From Streptomyces broussonetiae (GTDB lineage Bacteria; Actinomycetota; Actinomycetes; Streptomycetales; Streptomycetaceae): 64,000 nucleotides of DNA. This document shows, piece by piece, positions 61,690-64,000 of the stretch (the first letter of the stretch is position 1; each line of letters opens with the position of its first letter). Location: the NCBI RefSeq assembly GCF_009796285.1, contig NZ_CP047020.1, forward strand, positions 7,688,001 through 7,752,000, written 5' to 3'. The position numbers were made by a program, and so were the translations under genes. A model generated the notes under the pieces. That model was given only the letters and a program-made list of their open reading frames with translations. It was not told the origin of the DNA and did not search any database.

Positions 61690-62760
61690 CTACTTTCGCT
61701 CGTCGCGTTCGGCGGCGACGAAGAGCAGGCCCTTCGGGCTGGAGACGGCGTTGCCGAAGGCGGTGACCGTGCCGGTCTTCAGGCTGAGGGTGCCGAGACC
61801 GCCCTTCGCGGAGACGAACGCCTCGCCCCTGGTGAAGTGGCCGGTGACGGCGATGACCTCGCTCTTGGCGCTGTCCACCACGTAGAGGGTGCCCTCGGTG
61901 GAGGTCGCGAAGGCGGTGTCGTCCACCTGCTGGCTCAGCGGCAGAACGTGGGCGCGCTGCTTCTTCGTCCCCCAGTTCTTGACGAAGACCGCCTGCTGGT
62001 CGCCCTGGCCGTCGAGCAGCAGGCTGCCGCCGAGGCTGGGCACGCTGCGCGGGACGAAGGTGCTGGAGTCCGGGTCGGTCAGGTTGAGCGCGCCCGTCTT
62101 GCCCGTCACCAGGTTGGTGGCGGTGATGTTGTCGTCGAAGACCGGGGTGGTCTTGGCGGTGGTGCCGTGGAAGGTGACCTTGTAGAGCGCGGGGCGGCCG
62201 GCGGTGCTGCCCTTGGCGTCCGCGGTCGGGTTGGAGGCGACGATGTAGACGACGCCGTGGCGGACACTGACGTTGTCGGTGCCGCCGCCGTGCGGCAGCG
62301 AGCTGAAGTGGTAGTGCCTGACGGCGTGGTGCTTGCTGTCCGGGTCGACGGTGTAGGCGCTGCTGTTGCCGTCCTCGTTGACCGTGGCGACGATCTGCCC
62401 GGTGCGCTTGTCGGCGCCGAGACCGTCGACCTTGCCGGCCACGTCCCAGTGCGCCACCTCCTTGCCGTGCCTGTCGAACTCCACCACGGTGCTGCTCTTG
62501 GTGCCGTTGGCTGCGGGCTCGCCCTTGGAGCCGACGCCGTTCTGGTAACCGACGAAGAGCTTGTCGCCGAGCCGGGCGATGTCGTCCGCTCCGGTCAGCT
62601 TCCCCCCGGCATGGGCGAACACGGTCGTGGAGAAGCCCGCGGGCACGGTCGCCGGCGGCGTCGCGGCACTCGCCGACGCCGAGTAGCCGATCCCGCTGAC
62701 GGCCACAGCCGCGACGGTTCCCGCGTAGATGCGGACGAACTTGGTGGACAGCTTTGCCAT
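61690..62760 (-). CDS. Secreted propeller-like hypothetical protein
   Basis: 356 residues from the ATG at 62760 (AAGGAACG upstream). A Sec signal peptide of about 34 residues ends SASASA-ATPP. The mature part is a run of blade-like repeats (GADDIARLGDKLFVGYQNGV, TGQIVATVNEDGNSSAYTV, HGVVYIVASNPTADAKG, TEGTLYVVDSAKSEVIAVTG), consistent with a six- or seven-bladed beta-propeller outside the cell. No catalytic motif is seen. It stands alone, preceded by a large palindrome (62853-62898). Confidence 0.85.
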   Translation of the reverse strand: MAKLSTKFVRIYAGTVAAVAVSGIGYSASASAATPPATVPAGFSTTVFAHAGGKLTGADDIARLGDKLFVGYQNGVGSKGEPAANGTKSSTVVEFDRHGKEVAHWDVAGKVDGLGADKRTGQIVATVNEDGNSSAYTVDPDSKHHAVRHYHFSSLPHGGGTDNVSVRHGVVYIVASNPTADAKGSTAGRPALYKVTFHGTTAKTTPVFDDNITATNLVTGKTGALNLTDPDSSTFVPRSVPSLGGSLLLDGQGDQQAVFVKNWGTKKQRAHVLPLSQQVDDTAFATSTEGTLYVVDSAKSEVIAVTGHFTRGEAFVSAKGGLGTLSLKTGTVTAFGNAVSSPKGLLFVAAERDERK

Positions 62761-62852
62761 GACGTTCCTTTAAGCCGTGGGGGTGGGGGGCTCGTGTCCG
62801 ACCCTCCGCAGAAGTCATGGCGCACTTGTGGCCCTGAACAAGCCCACAGGCA

Positions 62853-62898
62853 ACACGTGGATTAACGTCTACATGAATGTAGACGTTAATCCACGTGT
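62853..62898. repeat. Perfect 46-nt palindrome
   Basis: Two perfect 21-base arms around a TGAA loop; each arm contains CACGTGGATTAACGTC. It is 93 bp upstream of the secreted-protein start and 220 bp beyond the cold-shock gene end. There is no T-run after it and it is less GC-rich than its surroundings. It may be an operator for a dimeric regulator or a second terminator; the cold-shock gene already has one at 63064-63107. Confidence 0.8.
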
Positions 62899-63063
62899 CC
62901 TTACGGTCCCCGATCGTGGAGCAGCCGAGCCCGGGAGGCTCGACTGGTCGGACCGGTTCCGCCGCATGCCAGGCTCACCGTCCCGTCGTCTGGCCCAGTA
63001 GCTATGTGATGCTCTTGGAGCTACGGATCAGAAGGTTGCACCAGGTAGATGGCGGGCGGGAAC

Positions 63064-63107
63064 GAAGGAGCCCCAGCCGGGATGTACCCACCGGCTGGGG
63101 CTTCTTC
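63064..63107 (-). terminator. Terminator of the cold-shock gene
   Basis: 17-bp stem (GAAGGAGCCCCAGCCGG / CCGGCTGGGGCTTCTTC, one G-U pair) with a 10-nt loop, 11 bp beyond the stop codon of the cold-shock gene. Confidence 0.85.
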
Positions 63108-63117
63108 GTGCTCGGTG

Positions 63118-63321
63118 TTACAGGGGGCGGATGTTCTCCGCCTGCGGGCCCTTCTGGCCCTGCGTAACGTCGAACTCGACGTGCTGGCCTTCCCGGAGCT
63201 CGCGGAAGCCCTCGGTGGCGATGTTCGAGTAGTGGGCGAAGACGTCTGGGCCGCCGCCTTCCTGCTCGATGAAGCCGAAGCCCTTTTCCGCGTTGAACCA
63301 CTTCACAGTGCCCTTGGCCAT
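63118..63321 (-). CDS. cspA: Cold-shock protein
   Basis: 67 residues, ATG at 63321 with GAAGGAGA 8 nt upstream. Single CSD OB-fold: RNP1 KGFGFIEQ and RNP2 DVFAHYSNI are intact, and length is standard for streptomycete CspA/ScoF proteins. It binds single-stranded RNA and DNA and keeps mRNA unstructured. Monocistronic: long upstream gap and its own terminator. A typical chromosomal gene. Confidence 0.96.
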   Translation of the reverse strand: MAKGTVKWFNAEKGFGFIEQEGGGPDVFAHYSNIATEGFRELREGQHVEFDVTQGQKGPQAENIRPL

Positions 63322-63623
63322 GTGCTGTCTCCTTCGAGGGGCTCGTATCGGGTCCCACGCCGTGCGGGATCCGGAGGTGATCGCCCTGGTCCGGAGAGGC
63401 GTTGAACAGCCAGAACGCCCGCGATTGCGATCACGGGCGAACGGGACTTCGGAACCACGACTGCTGTTTACGACGCTACACCGGCTGGTAGCACTCGGCG
63501 ATAGAGAAACACCGGCCCGACACCGACCGGGAGTCCCAGGCGCTCGGAATCGTGGGGCGACTGGCCGCCACCGACAGCCGACTCCCGAGTGCGGCTCACC
63601 TGCCGTTGGGTGAGGCTGCGGTT
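63322..63623. promoter_or_regulatory. Divergent region between cold-shock gene and small gene
   Basis: 302 bp. It should hold the cold-shock mRNA leader and promoter on the minus strand and the promoter of the small gene on the plus strand. Cold-shock leaders often act as thermosensors, but I cannot define a structure here. Confidence 0.4.
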
Positions 63624-63836
63624 ATGGCTGAGCGTCGAGTGATCGTGTTCCCGCCCGGCGAGGGTGGCGGCCGTCGTGTCCAGGTCGACAGCGAGACTCT
63701 GGGCACCGCACACAGCCTGCACGACCTGAGCGTGTTTCTTGAGCGTGCCGGCCTGGAGGGGTTGGACGTGGTGGACCTGGTGAACTCGCCGCTGATCGAG
63801 TGGCTCGGCGGCGGCCCGGAGGTTTGGGAGCACTGA
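63624..63836 (+). CDS. Small conserved hypothetical protein
   Basis: 70 residues from the ATG at 63624 (GGTGAGG about 9 nt upstream). Two short strands (RRVIVFPPGEGGGRRVQVD) and a helix pair (SLHDLSVFLERAGLEGLDVV), ending WLGGGPEVWEH. Small proteins of this type are widespread in Streptomyces with no known role. No neighbour gives a clue. Confidence 0.7.
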   Translation: MAERRVIVFPPGEGGGRRVQVDSETLGTAHSLHDLSVFLERAGLEGLDVVDLVNSPLIEWLGGGPEVWEH

Positions 63837-63974
63837 ACGCCCCGCCGGAGGCTGGTCGCCGCCGTCGCCCGTTCGGCGCGCAGCGGTCGCTGTCGCACCC
63901 GGGTTCGCGTTCGCTGGGAGCGAGCCCCGCATCTGACCGGAGCTCACCCCCCATCAAGCCAAGGAGACACAGCC

Positions 63975-64000
63975 ATGGACCAAGGCAAGATCCATGAGTG
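63975..64000 (+). CDS. Start of a gene cut by the window edge
   Basis: ATG at 63975 with AAGGAGA 8 nt upstream; only eight codons (MDQGKIHE) are visible. No function can be assigned. Confidence 0.5.

Noticed and set aside
1..64000. CRISPR arrays and rRNA genes
   Set aside because: No regularly spaced short repeats and no rRNA-like sequence were seen.

Overview
The window has the base composition (very GC-rich, GC-biased third positions), start-codon use and gene content of a Streptomyces chromosome or large plasmid. It is an accessory region: a conjugative element, remnants of other integrative elements, at least seven transposable elements or remnants, and several short runs of metabolic or secreted-protein genes, many of them broken.

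Layout. (1) 1-9,500: a leftward operon for an actinobacterial type IV secretion system (VirB2-like pilin, VirB6/TrbL-like channel, PrgI-like protein, VirB4 ATPase, VirD4 coupling ATPase, replication-relaxation protein, peptidoglycan hydrolase cut by the window edge), with most starts overlapping the preceding stop. (2) 9,838-15,110: accessory genes of that element: a helix-turn-helix protein, an unknown protein, a DNA methyltransferase and a regulator whose last codons were displaced by an IS256 insertion with a perfect 8-bp target duplication. (3) 15,380-17,308: decayed aldo/keto reductase, transposase and integrase fragments. (4) 17,471-25,817: secreted-protein genes: Tat DyP-type peroxidase, beta-helix lipoprotein, anchored protein, SdrD-like surface protein with an LAHTG sorting signal, and a repeat protein that looks frameshifted at both ends. 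(5) 26,008: first copy of a ~205-bp repeat that ends in a tRNA-Arg(CCT)-like 3' half; the second copy is at 61,411. (6) 26,192-32,797: NUDIX gene, truncated regulator, an IS4-type element whose transposase is split by a complete group II intron, and the second IS256. (7) 32,798-42,330: two orphan polymorphic-toxin tips, each with an immunity gene and each followed by a terminator, an identical 36-bp repeat and a related tyrosine integrase; between them lies a reduced AICE-like module (int, xis, rep, GntR regulator) and an IS481-type element with a 15-bp target duplication. (8) 42,330-51,771: IS3/IS21 remnants, regulators, hydrolases, a cupin and three pseudogenes. (9) 53,135-58,926: two polyprenyl synthases, a WS/DGAT-like acyltransferase, a PAP2-like phosphatase and an ABC transporter, a candidate isoprenoid or lipid locus, bracketed by the two halves of one Tn3-family transposase. 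(10) 61,690-64,000: secreted propeller-like protein, cold-shock protein and a small conserved protein; this end looks the most like ordinary chromosome.

The T4SS genes would work together in conjugation. The toxin/immunity pairs would act in contact-dependent competition if fused to a full-length carrier, which is absent here. The prenyl locus could make an isoprenyl diphosphate, dephosphorylate it, acylate it and export it, but no cyclase is visible and the product is unknown. Several single-base frameshifts may be real decay or assembly error. All family calls come from reading sequence without database searches.
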